From Labrenzia sp. THAF82 (GTDB lineage: Bacteria; Pseudomonadota; Alphaproteobacteria; Rhizobiales; Stappiaceae), in contig NZ_CP045354.1 in NCBI RefSeq assembly GCF_009363435.1, forward strand, positions 3,748,501-3,812,500: a stretch of 64,000 nucleotides of DNA, read 5' to 3'. The notes under the pieces were generated by a model. It ran no database searches. It was given only the letters and a program-made list of their open reading frames with translations, and was not told where the DNA came from. The stretch's first letter is position 1. Every line of letters begins with the position of its first letter. Shown piece by piece: positions 53,470 to 61,239 of this stretch. Position numbers and translations under genes: made by a program.

Positions 53470-53560
53470 GCTTGCTTACTTTTTGCAACAAAAATATCTT
53501 GCGAGAAACTCACGCGATGTTACCAACTCTTATCCACACGAGATCAAAGGCCTGAACCCA

Positions 53561-54004
53561 TTGCCCGATCGAACCGAACCGAACGAAAAACCGAAGATCA
53601 GGCTAGACAACCAATTGTGCTTCGCCCTCTACGCAGCATCGAACGCGGTTGGTCAGCATTACCAAACGCTCCTCAAGTCCTATGATCTGACGTATTCGCA
53701 ATATCTGGTTTTGATGGCATTGGCTGAAGAAGACGGCATTTCGATTTCCAGACTTGCCCGCCGCCTGGAAGTGTCAAAGGCAACAATGACACCAATGCTT
53801 CGAAGACTGGAAAGCAAGGGTCTCCTGATCCGCCAAATTCAGGAGGGAAACGAACGTCAAAAGATTATCGCACTGACCGAGGCAGGCCATAAAACCTGGG
53901 CCAAGTGCTGTGATATTTCCCTGGATGTATTTGAACGCACTGGCCTAACCGTGGCTGAGGCGCAACAAGTCATTCGGATCTGTGCGAAAATTGCTCGTGA
54001 CTAG
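53561..54004 (+). CDS. ohrR: MarR family regulator, OhrR-like
   Basis: 147-residue winged-helix regulator. The region RLDNQLCFALYAASNAVGQHYQ contains Cys20 at the position of the peroxide-reactive Cys of OhrR proteins; Cys116 or Cys117 (WAKCCD) could serve as the resolving Cys of the two-Cys class. HTH at about residues 60-85 (SRLARRLEVSKATMTPMLRRLESKG). TTG 53561 is chosen because it gives the family length; reading from TTG 53468 would run through the operator. Neither start has a strong ribosome site. Confidence 0.72.
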   Translation: MPDRTEPNEKPKIRLDNQLCFALYAASNAVGQHYQTLLKSYDLTYSQYLVLMALAEEDGISISRLARRLEVSKATMTPMLRRLESKGLLIRQIQEGNERQKIIALTEAGHKTWAKCCDISLDVFERTGLTVAEAQQVIRICAKIARD

Positions 54005-55076
54005 CGTTTTGGACCACTGAAAGATTCGACTGGCACAGCACCTAGTCATTTCTTGAGATGCCGCTCTACGCTCAAGACGGGCAAGACAGCTTTTGCGCAC
54101 CCTCGAATAACGCTTCTGCAGAAGTTATTGGGCTTAAAACCTTCAGATCGCACAACGGCTTAGACTCTTGAAGCTCAGCCCCCTTGGCAGCAATAAACAA
54201 CAAACAATTCAGTTTCGCCTAACTTTCCGGCGCAATTAATTAAGGCTACAAAAAAAAGCAACAGCACCCAGCAAAGTGTTCATTCCCTTTTGTTTTCCGT
54301 TATTTAGTTGCCAGATTATAGACACAAAAAATCCACATCTCTATTTTTATTGTCAATTTTTACAGGGTTGAATGTGACTGAGCACTCATCTCTGTTGGAT
54401 TTGTAGAACAAATTCAACAGGTGGATTCTTTCTCCCCAGCGACTTGGTATTTCATTCCGATATCGAAGACTTCGCCTCCGGCCTGAACCCTTAAGCGGCA
54501 GCAAATAACACCGCAAATTAGGCCTGAGAGGCACAACGGGATCGCGATACGTAACCCCATCGACCGTATTGTTCCCGAGAGAGCTCCGCCGGACAGATCC
54601 GGCGGAGTTTTCATTTGAAGACTTCGCTTTCCAAATTGCTCCCAAGCATGCCGTACAATCAGGCGCTATAATACCGGTGCACACAAACAATCATCGGAAT
54701 TTAGGTAAAGAAAACTGACCTGTATTTGCACGACACATACTGAATGCAACCATTGTAAAAAAGTCACAGTCAAGAAAGTTACGCTACGTATATTGGCAGT
54801 TTTTACAGGTCATTTTAGCTCACAAACCCGTGACGCTTCTTGAATTGACCCCTGCAGACCACACTTATTAACTGAAAGTAACCGGAATCAACCGATTTTG
54901 TGATCTTTATTACACTTAATTGCGAGATTGTGGTGCGATAATGGCTAAATCGTGGCCGCGTGCTAGGGGCGCATCCGCAATAGACGGAATTGCCGAAAAG
55001 GCTGAAGAGTCCAAAAGGACCAAAATAAAGTCTCAGGCGCGGTAAAATAGAGTTGTATTTGCCTTGGGAGGCGAAC
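54005..55076. other. Gene-poor 1.07-kb intergenic region
   Basis: No coding region here is convincing: the longer open frames on the minus strand have no ribosome site and unlikely compositions. Visible structure is a near-palindrome at 54106-54129 centred on the perfect 12-bp CTTCTGCAGAAG, an AT-rich tract near 54230-54360, a rightward intrinsic terminator at 54584-54611 without an upstream gene, and an AT-rich stretch 54690-54830. A small RNA ending at the terminator is possible. Confidence 0.5.
54584..54611 (+). terminator. Orphan intrinsic terminator
   Basis: Perfect 10-bp stem CTCCGCCGGA / TCCGGCGGAG with a CAGA loop, followed by TTTT. It lies 580 bp beyond the ohrR stop with no gene directly upstream on that strand, pointing to an unrecognised transcript or a long 3' tail. 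Confidence 0.65.
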
Positions 55077-55676
55077 ATGCAACGGAATACCAGAGCAGGA
55101 ACATTTGCGCTTGGCCTCATCCTCGCCTTGGCGGGAAGCGCAGCCGCAGCGCCATTACCTCAGGAAACGATAACGCTGCCTGAAGACCGTCTGGCCGTGA
55201 CGGTAGCGTCAGCATCACTGGATCAAATGGACCCACTGGAAAGTGAGCTCACGATCTGGGTTGGTGAAATCGAACTTGATGGTCGTAAGGCCGTTTGGGT
55301 CGAACTGATCGATTCCTATGGTGAAGTCATTTACGATTCCGAAGTCAGCACGAACGAGACTCACCTGCTTCCGGATGGAAGGGCTGTAGTTGTTCGCGCC
55401 ATGGACCAGAACACAGTCGTCGCCGGCAAAGATGAGTCCAGGCTCGTGACCGAAGGAGCGTTGACTGTGACCCGTCGTGTCGTCAATGACGGGCTGGACG
55501 CTACCACTGTCGAACTGATCGAATCCGGTGAAGAGCGGGATCCGAAAACAGGCCCCATGCTTCATGTTGCCGACTTCGGACAGATGGTCTGGGACAAGGT
55601 GGTCGCATTTTTCGACGCCGCCAGAGTCCGTGTTGAAGTTGCCTGGAATTGGATTGTCGATACCATCCAGGCTTGA
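55077..55676 (+). CDS. Secreted/periplasmic protein of unknown function
   Basis: 199-residue exported protein. ATG 55077 has a strong GGGAGGCG site. The signal peptide is RAGTFALGLILALAGSAAAA with cleavage before APLPQ. The mature part is acidic and beta-rich (ELTIWVGEIELDGRKAVWVELIDSYGEVIYDSEVS) and ends in an amphipathic, aromatic segment (VWDKVVAFFDAARVRVEVAWNWIVDTI), which might associate with a membrane. No Cys in the mature part. I do not recognise the family. It is monocistronic, followed by a terminator. Confidence 0.7.
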   Translation: MQRNTRAGTFALGLILALAGSAAAAPLPQETITLPEDRLAVTVASASLDQMDPLESELTIWVGEIELDGRKAVWVELIDSYGEVIYDSEVSTNETHLLPDGRAVVVRAMDQNTVVAGKDESRLVTEGALTVTRRVVNDGLDATTVELIESGEERDPKTGPMLHVADFGQMVWDKVVAFFDAARVRVEVAWNWIVDTIQA

Positions 55677-55737
55677 TGACAAGACAAACTTCTCAAGCAG
55701 CCTGCGAAAATCGGGCTTGCCGGATTGTTGGAAAGAC

Positions 55738-55769
55738 CGCTCGACCAGTTTATTGGTCGGGCGTTTTTT
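55738..55769 (+). terminator. Rho-independent terminator after the secreted protein gene
   Basis: Stem CGC-CGACCA / TGGTCG-GCG with one T-G mismatch and a 6-nt loop, then TTTTTT. It is 61 bp after the stop. Confidence 0.75.
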
Positions 55770-55857
55770 CTTTCAAGCCAACCTTTGCTGCAATCCGCCA
55801 AGCAATGGTGTAGTTCAAACTCAATCACAAAAATATATTAAAATTCATTGGCCTGCG

Positions 55858-55887
55858 TGATCCGCGCTTCCTGTAGAGCCGTAAGTG
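55858..55887 (+). promoter_or_regulatory. RpoE/ChrR-type ECF sigma promoter
   Basis: TGATCC (55858-55863), 18 bp, TAAGTG (55882-55887). This closely resembles the TGATCC-N18-TAAG-type promoters that I recall for RpoE of Rhodobacter sphaeroides. It lies 74 bp before the FAD oxidoreductase start. A related site precedes the ChrR-like gene. Confidence 0.6.
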
Positions 55888-55961
55888 GGTAAGAAAACAA
55901 AAAACAGTTTCACCATGGCGAGAACCTTCAGAGGCCTGCCCAGTCACATAAAGGAACAAAC

Positions 55962-57257
55962 ATGCGGATTGCCGTCATCGGCTCCGGTATTTCCGGAAAC
56001 AGCGCAGCTTGGGCACTAAGCGATAGACACGATGTAGTTTTGTACGAGAAGCGGACCCGCCCTGGGGGGCACAGCGCGACAGAAGACATTGACTATGACG
56101 GCACAAAAATGTCCGTCGATACGGGATTTATTGTTTACAACGAACTCAATTACCCCAATTTTACCGCTTTGCTTGACCATCTTGGCGTTGCCAGTGAAAT
56201 CAGCGACATGAGTTTTGCACTGTCCGCCGACAGGGGCCAACTCGAATGGTCGGGCGACTCTATCAACACGATATTCGCACAGCGCAAAAACATCTTCTCT
56301 CCACGCTTTTTGGGTATGCTGCGTGACATCTTTCGTTTTAACAAGGCGTCGGTTGAAGACTTGAAGGCCGGACGACTTTCCGGAAAGACGCTCGGTGGCT
56401 ACCTCGAAGAAGAACGCTATTCGAGCGGCTTCATCAACGACTATCTGCTCGCCATGGGAGCCGCTATCTGGTCGACTCCGATCAACGAAATGCGCGCCTA
56501 TCCCGCAGAAAGCTTTGTCGCCTTCTTCGATAATCACCGCCTGCTTTCCACCGACAGGCCGCTTTGGCGCACGATCTCCGGCGGTAGCCGAAACTATGTC
56601 AGCCGTCTCATCGCGCCCTTGGCTGGAAAAATCCGATTGGGAACACCTGTCACTCAGATTCTCCGTAAAGACGGGCAAGTTATCGTCACAGACACCACTG
56701 GCCATACTGACGTGTTTGATCATGTGATCCTGGCGAGCCATACGGATCAAAGCCTGGCCATGCTCGGCGACCCAAGTCCGGAAGAACGCGAAATTTTGGG
56801 ATCAATCCGATACCGTCCAAATGAAGTCTACCTGCATCGCGATGAAGCTTTGATGCCAAAGAACAAACGCGTTTGGGCATCGTGGAACTACATGTCAGAC
56901 CGTGAAGCGGGAGAAACACGCGACGTAACGGTGAGCTACTGGATGAACCGATTGCAGAACATTGATCGTAGCAAGCCTGTGTTTGTGACGCTCAACCCGT
57001 TCGAAGCGCCGGACGAAGACAAGACGTTCGCCAAATACATTTATGATCACCCTCAATTCGATGCGTCCGCGCTGGCGGCCAAGAAGCGCCTGGGAGATAT
57101 TCAAGGTGTCAGGAACACCTGGTTCTGCGGTGCCTGGGGTGGCCACGGTTTCCATGAAGACGGGCTTTCGTCCGGTCTGAGTGTAGCCAGATCGCTTGGG
57201 GCTCAATTGCCCTGGGAACGTCAGGACAATGACACCTTTCTGGAAGCTGCCGAATGA
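55962..57257 (+). CDS. FAD-dependent oxidoreductase of the amine-oxidase type, CFA-linked
   Basis: 431-residue flavoprotein. N-terminal Rossmann motif IAVIGSGISGNSAAWAL, then YEKRTRPGGHSATEDIDYDG and SVDTGFIVYNELNYPNFTALLDHLGV; C-terminal FAD segment FCGAWGGHGFHEDGLSSGLSVARSLG. These features define the NAD(P)-binding protein regularly found before DUF1365 and cyclopropane fatty acid synthase genes. It may oxidise or desaturate a modified acyl chain (inference). Overlap with the DUF1365 gene by ATGA. Confidence 0.83.
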   Translation: MRIAVIGSGISGNSAAWALSDRHDVVLYEKRTRPGGHSATEDIDYDGTKMSVDTGFIVYNELNYPNFTALLDHLGVASEISDMSFALSADRGQLEWSGDSINTIFAQRKNIFSPRFLGMLRDIFRFNKASVEDLKAGRLSGKTLGGYLEEERYSSGFINDYLLAMGAAIWSTPINEMRAYPAESFVAFFDNHRLLSTDRPLWRTISGGSRNYVSRLIAPLAGKIRLGTPVTQILRKDGQVIVTDTTGHTDVFDHVILASHTDQSLAMLGDPSPEEREILGSIRYRPNEVYLHRDEALMPKNKRVWASWNYMSDREAGETRDVTVSYWMNRLQNIDRSKPVFVTLNPFEAPDEDKTFAKYIYDHPQFDASALAAKKRLGDIQGVRNTWFCGAWGGHGFHEDGLSSGLSVARSLGAQLPWERQDNDTFLEAAE

Positions 57258-58105
57258 TCTCATCGCGGAACAACAGGTTACGCGACAACGGGCCTGCGCC
57301 TGAAAACGCAGTCTCGCTTTATCCGGGTTCGGTCATGCATCATCGCATGAAGCCGAAGCCTCACAGGTTCGACTATCGGGTCTTCTCGATGTTGTTGGAT
57401 CTCGATCGCTTGAAAGAGGCATCGCGCAGCAGCTGGCTCTTTTCGGTCGACAAGTTCAACTTGCTGTCGTTTCACCACAAGGACCACGGCCCTCGAGACG
57501 GTAGCTGTCTTAGGCAGCATGTAGAGATGTTGTTGGCAGATAAGGGCGTTGCCGCCCCAAAACGGATATTGCTTCTGGCGTATCCGCGACTGTTTGGTTA
57601 CGGCTTCAACCCTTTGAGTGTCTACTACGCCTACGACGAAGATGAGATGTTGACCGGTGTCGTCTACGAAGTTCGCAATACATTCGGGGGACTGCACACT
57701 TATGCCCTCCCCGTGGAACCGGGCCAGATGTCCGACGCCGGTGTTCGACAGACACAGCGTAAGGAGTTTTATGTGTCTCCGTTCCTGAGCATGCAGCAAC
57801 ACTATTTTTTCAGGATGCTGCCACCGGGCGATAGTGTTCGCGTACGGATTCTGGAAAAGGATGCCAAAGGTCCAATTCTTTCAGCAACGTTTTCCGGGGA
57901 AAGAAAGAAGTTCTCGACAGGTTCCATACTTGGAGAATGCCTGCGGGTGCCATTTCTGACTTTCAAAATCATGGCCGCCATCCATTGGGAAGCCTTTAAA
58001 ATTTGGCGGAAGCGTGTACCATTTCACCCTCGGCCCGCGCAGGATGCATTGGATGGGGGGCCGGATCGGCACAACCGCCACGCCTCGCTGGCATCAAATG
58101 AATAA
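57254..58105 (+). CDS. DUF1365 family protein
   Basis: 283-residue protein of the DUF1365 family. Characteristic pieces are LYPGSVMHHRMKPKPHRFDYRVFSMLLDLD at the start, RILLLAYPRLFGYGFNPLSVYYAYD in the centre, VYEVRNTFGGLHTY, and KEFYVSPFL. The biochemical function is not settled; its constant association with CFA-type methyltransferases suggests a step in fatty-acid modification. Central gene of the trio. Confidence 0.85.
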   Translation: MISSRNNRLRDNGPAPENAVSLYPGSVMHHRMKPKPHRFDYRVFSMLLDLDRLKEASRSSWLFSVDKFNLLSFHHKDHGPRDGSCLRQHVEMLLADKGVAAPKRILLLAYPRLFGYGFNPLSVYYAYDEDEMLTGVVYEVRNTFGGLHTYALPVEPGQMSDAGVRQTQRKEFYVSPFLSMQQHYFFRMLPPGDSVRVRILEKDAKGPILSATFSGERKKFSTGSILGECLRVPFLTFKIMAAIHWEAFKIWRKRVPFHPRPAQDALDGGPDRHNRHASLASNE

Positions 58106-58124
58106 CATTTCAAGAGGTTCTGCC

Positions 58125-59357
58125 ATGAGTAGTGAGCCTATTGTTCTGACACAAGACAACCTTCGCAGCGAGTTGAAGGGCACTCCCCGCCTCGCTCGAA
58201 TGGCAGCAAATCTTGCCGTCAAGATCCGCTACGGTTCATTGGAAGTTCAGTTTCCCGATGGTCGCCGCTATCTGATTGAAGGCCGCGAGAACGGTCCGCA
58301 CGGCGTTTTGAAGATCCACAACTGGCGTTTCTTCAGAATGGTTGTACAAGCAGGCGATGTCGGGGTCGGAGAAGCCTTTATGGCAGGTTACTGGTCCTCA
58401 CCTGATGTTACGACCTTTCTCGAGGTCTTTTGCATCAATCAGGAATCCACGCTGGAGGCTCTGCAAGGCAGGCCGTTCTCGCGCTTCCTGCTCTCCCTTC
58501 GTCATTGGTTGAACGCCAATACGAAACGAGGATCGAAACGCAACATCTCCGCGCATTACGATCTTGGAAACGCGTTCTACAAGGAATGGCTCGATCCTTC
58601 GATGACCTATTCCTCAGCCATTTACAGCAATGAAACCAACAACCTGGAGCAAGCCCAAGCGGAAAAATATGCTTCGCTTGTACGGCAAACAGGCATTCGT
58701 CCGGAGCATCAGGTTCTGGAGATCGGATGTGGTTGGGGAGGTTTTGCAGAACATGTTGCAAAGACCGTTGGTGCTCACGTAAAAGCCCTGACCATTTCGC
58801 AGGAACAATTCGACTATGCACGCGAACGGATCTACAAGGCTGGCCTCAACGAAAAAGTCGATGTCGTATTCCAGGATTATCGAGATGAACGCGGCGTCTA
58901 CGACCGGATAGCCTCGATCGAAATGTTTGAAGCGGTTGGTGAAAAATATTGGCCGACCTATTTCGAACAGCTCTCCAAATGCCTGAAACCCGGTGGTAAA
59001 GCAGGTCTTCAGATCATTACCATTCAAGACAAGATGTTTGAGGACTATAGGCGCGGAACCGACTTCATTCAGCGCTATATATTCCCTGGTGGAATGTTGC
59101 CTCCTCCCGGCCGATTGAAAGACATTGGCAAGTCACTCGGGCTCGATCTCGAAGACCAGACAATTTTCGGTCAGGACTATGCGCGCACGTTGGCTGAGTG
59201 GCGGCACAGTTTCCGCCAGGCTTGGCCGAAAATCCGCCCACTAGGCTTCGACGAGCGTTTCAAGCGTTTGTGGGAGTTTTATCTGCACTATTGTGAAGCC
59301 GGGTTCCGCTCAGGCAACATCGATGTGCGACAGATGGTGTACGTGAAAGCGCCCTGA
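58125..59357 (+). CDS. cfa: Cyclopropane-fatty-acyl-phospholipid synthase family methyltransferase
   Basis: 410-residue SAM-dependent enzyme transferring a methylene or methyl group to unsaturated acyl chains of membrane lipids. ATG 58125 has an AGAGG site; ATG 58098 lies inside the DUF1365 end. The N-terminal lipid-binding domain is followed by YDLGNAFYKEWLDPSMTYSSAIY, SAM motif VLEIGCGWGGFAEHVA, and FEAVGEKYWPTYFEQL. The C-terminal Tyr/His residues expected for the bicarbonate site are in the FIQRYIFPGGMLP region. Depending on the group, it may produce cyclopropane, methylated or furan-precursor acids. Confidence 0.87.
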   Translation: MSSEPIVLTQDNLRSELKGTPRLARMAANLAVKIRYGSLEVQFPDGRRYLIEGRENGPHGVLKIHNWRFFRMVVQAGDVGVGEAFMAGYWSSPDVTTFLEVFCINQESTLEALQGRPFSRFLLSLRHWLNANTKRGSKRNISAHYDLGNAFYKEWLDPSMTYSSAIYSNETNNLEQAQAEKYASLVRQTGIRPEHQVLEIGCGWGGFAEHVAKTVGAHVKALTISQEQFDYARERIYKAGLNEKVDVVFQDYRDERGVYDRIASIEMFEAVGEKYWPTYFEQLSKCLKPGGKAGLQIITIQDKMFEDYRRGTDFIQRYIFPGGMLPPPGRLKDIGKSLGLDLEDQTIFGQDYARTLAEWRHSFRQAWPKIRPLGFDERFKRLWEFYLHYCEAGFRSGNIDVRQMVYVKAP

Positions 59358-59378
59358 CCAAAATCGCAGAAGACAAGG

Positions 59379-59406
59379 AAAAGGCCGGGATTTACCCGGC
59401 CTTTTT
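59379..59406. terminator. Bidirectional terminator between cfa and SDR genes
   Basis: AAAAGGCCGGG / CCCGGCCTTTTT, 11-bp stem with a 5-nt loop, A-run on one side and T-run on the other, so it can stop both convergent transcripts. The SDR stop codon is in the loop. Confidence 0.8.
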
Positions 59407-60198
59407 CTTGTTCCAACCAGTCGCACGCGACATAAAGGCAAAATAGAGCCGATAAGGTAACAGCTTCAAAAACTTGAGCTGAAGCACAAAGATCGTTGGA
59501 AACGCGATTTCGAAGCGTTTGCTATCTTCCAGACCCTCTCTAATTTTTTGAACCGCTTGTTCAACCGTTAGGAGATGCGGCATCGGGAAAGGGTTTGAAC
59601 GCGTTGCCGGTGTGTCGACAAAACCTGGATTGACGACCTGAATGCGAATACCGGCTCGATCAAGATCGAATTTCAGGGATTCTGCGAGATTTATGAGCCC
59701 TGCCTTGGTAGCGCCATAAGCGGCTGAGGTCGGTAGGCCGCTATACCCGGCAACAGAGGAAACGACGGCAATCTGCCCCCTGCCCTCCGGCTTCATCGCT
59801 TCAATCACGGGCAACAAGACATTGACTGTGCCCATCAGATTGACGTCAAAACTCTTCTTGAAAGCAGCTGCCTCTGCCTTCAGCCCATCCTGGGGCAGAT
59901 AGACGCCGGCATTGGCAATCATCAACGCAATTTTTCCGATACCAGCCAGGATCGACTTGCAGATGTCCGACATTGATTGCGTGTCGGATACATCACCAGG
60001 ATAAGGGTGAATGGATCCGGGTAGGTTCTGTGCCTGAATGGAAAGAGCTTCGAGGTCTTTTGAAGATCTGGCAGTGACAGCCACCGTCCATCCGGACCGG
60101 GCAAGATCAAGTGCGAGCTCTTTGCCGATGCCCGAACTTGCGCCTGTCACCCACGCACAGCCGTCATCCGGTTTTGCAACGTAGTTTTGGTTTCTCAA
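59392..60198 (-). CDS. SDR family oxidoreductase
   Basis: 268-residue short-chain dehydrogenase. VTGASSGIG cofactor loop, IANAGVY, SSVAGYSG and the catalytic pair in YGATK. The C-terminus (LQLKFLKLLPYRLYFAFMSRATGWNKK) is hydrophobic and basic, as in membrane-associated members acting on lipids. It lies 67 bp downstream of the ChrR-like gene on the same strand. In R. sphaeroides an SDR is among the RpoE-dependent genes grouped with a CFA-type synthase (from memory), which matches this arrangement. Confidence 0.83.
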   Translation of the reverse strand: MRNQNYVAKPDDGCAWVTGASSGIGKELALDLARSGWTVAVTARSSKDLEALSIQAQNLPGSIHPYPGDVSDTQSMSDICKSILAGIGKIALMIANAGVYLPQDGLKAEAAAFKKSFDVNLMGTVNVLLPVIEAMKPEGRGQIAVVSSVAGYSGLPTSAAYGATKAGLINLAESLKFDLDRAGIRIQVVNPGFVDTPATRSNPFPMPHLLTVEQAVQKIREGLEDSKRFEIAFPTIFVLQLKFLKLLPYRLYFAFMSRATGWNKKKAG

Positions 60199-60265
60199 GT
60201 TGAATTCTCCAAGCGTTTACACTGTCTACGCAAAACGCCTGGAGAGTGGATCTGATTATGTGAAA

Positions 60266-60922
60266 TTATCGCATGAAAGGTGCGAACCAGCGGCCCACAG
60301 GTCCGGTCAGTTCCAGACGACCGGCAGTCACTGCGAAGCAAATGCAGTCTTCACCCTCGTCAGCGATGGGCTTGTGGTCGACATCCCCGTCAGCGAATGC
60401 GACATCGCCGGAAATATAATGACCGTCCTCATCCTTGAACCCGCCTTTGAGAACAAGGGTAAGTTCGGTTCCGTGGTGTGTATGCGACGGCATTGCCCGC
60501 CCGGCACGCACCCACAGAAGACTGCTCACACAGCCGTCAATCTCCCCGAACTTGCATTCTTTTACACCTGGAAGAAGTGTTTTCCAGGGAAGCTTGTCCA
60601 TGGAGGTGCCGACGATAGACAGGAGCGATTCAGGAACATCACTCGCGGCTTCCGAATGCGTACCCGAAAGCGGGACGTTGTCGTTCAGCAGCGTGTCGTC
60701 ACCATCGAATATTGCAGACAAAGCCGCGTCGCGATTTGAAATATCAATCGGCGCGGCATCGTCAAGCCCCACCCCGGCCAGGGTTTCCAGGGACGACACA
60801 TAGCCACGGTTCCGGTCGCTCAATTCCAAATGCGCGCCGACAAGGGCTTGTGCTGGATAGGACAGACTTCCAGCCGCATATCCGGCTAGCAGCTCATCCA
60901 TGCCAGTCACATTCTTTTCCAT
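60266..60922 (-). CDS. ChrR-like cupin protein lacking the zinc anti-sigma motif
   Basis: 218-residue homologue of ChrR, the anti-sigma factor of the singlet-oxygen response. ATG 60922 gives numbering parallel to R. sphaeroides ChrR. The ZAS ligands H6, H31, C35 and C38 become Thr6, His31, Ser35 and Asn38 (HLELSDRN), so the zinc site that holds RpoE appears lost. All four cupin ligands remain (His147, His149, Glu153 in SHTHHGTE; His183 in VDHKP), at a constant offset of six. No rpoE gene adjoins it. ATG 60934 is a possible start. It may be a cupin sensor or enzyme rather than an anti-sigma factor. Confidence 0.75.
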   Translation of the reverse strand: MEKNVTGMDELLAGYAAGSLSYPAQALVGAHLELSDRNRGYVSSLETLAGVGLDDAAPIDISNRDAALSAIFDGDDTLLNDNVPLSGTHSEAASDVPESLLSIVGTSMDKLPWKTLLPGVKECKFGEIDGCVSSLLWVRAGRAMPSHTHHGTELTLVLKGGFKDEDGHYISGDVAFADGDVDHKPIADEGEDCICFAVTAGRLELTGPVGRWFAPFMR

Positions 60923-60934
60923 TACCGCTCTCAT

Positions 60935-61239
60935 ATATTTCCGCGAGCCCAGGTTGCTTTGTAGCCATTACGCGTAACAACCTTTTCCAGATCATTGTCT
61001 ACACTATAAATAACCGATTCAAAATCCTGATCTAGGTGGGCATGAGAACAACTCGGCGACGACTTTCAATCGATCTGGAGAAATTCACCCGTGTGTTTCC
61101 CGCCAATTATGGCATTCCATGCCCAAGAGACTTACATAGAATCTTGAACAACCTCCTCAGGAGCTTTAGCGTCCGGAGCTCACCTCAAGACTTTTGGCCG
61201 GTTCATTCGAACTGCCCATTCAGCCAGGAATAGTACTAA
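60935..61239. other. Intergenic region between the ChrR-like and cysteine synthase genes
   Basis: Holds the promoter of the ChrR-like gene. A 65-codon open frame at 61036-61233 on the plus strand (basic, ATG at 61042) has only a poor ribosome site and I do not accept it as a gene. No sigma-factor remnant is recognisable on either strand. Confidence 0.5.
60965..60994 (-). promoter_or_regulatory. RpoE/ChrR-type promoter before the ChrR-like gene
   Basis: Minus strand: TGATCT (60994-60989), 18 bp, TAATGG (60970-60965), 43 bp before ATG 60922. Same -35 core and spacing as the promoter at 55858, with a weaker -10. Confidence 0.5.

Noticed and set aside
54414-54614. 66-residue minus-strand frame with a hydrophobic stretch
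   Set aside because: No ribosome site, and its first codons lie in the terminator hairpin; composition is not convincing.
61042-61233. Small basic protein before cysK
   Set aside because: Weak ribosome site, no recognisable features, and the region is explained by the ChrR-like promoter and spacer.
60935-61239. Remnant of an rpoE sigma gene upstream of the ChrR-like gene
   Set aside because: Neither strand shows sigma-factor motifs, so there is no evidence of a decayed copy.
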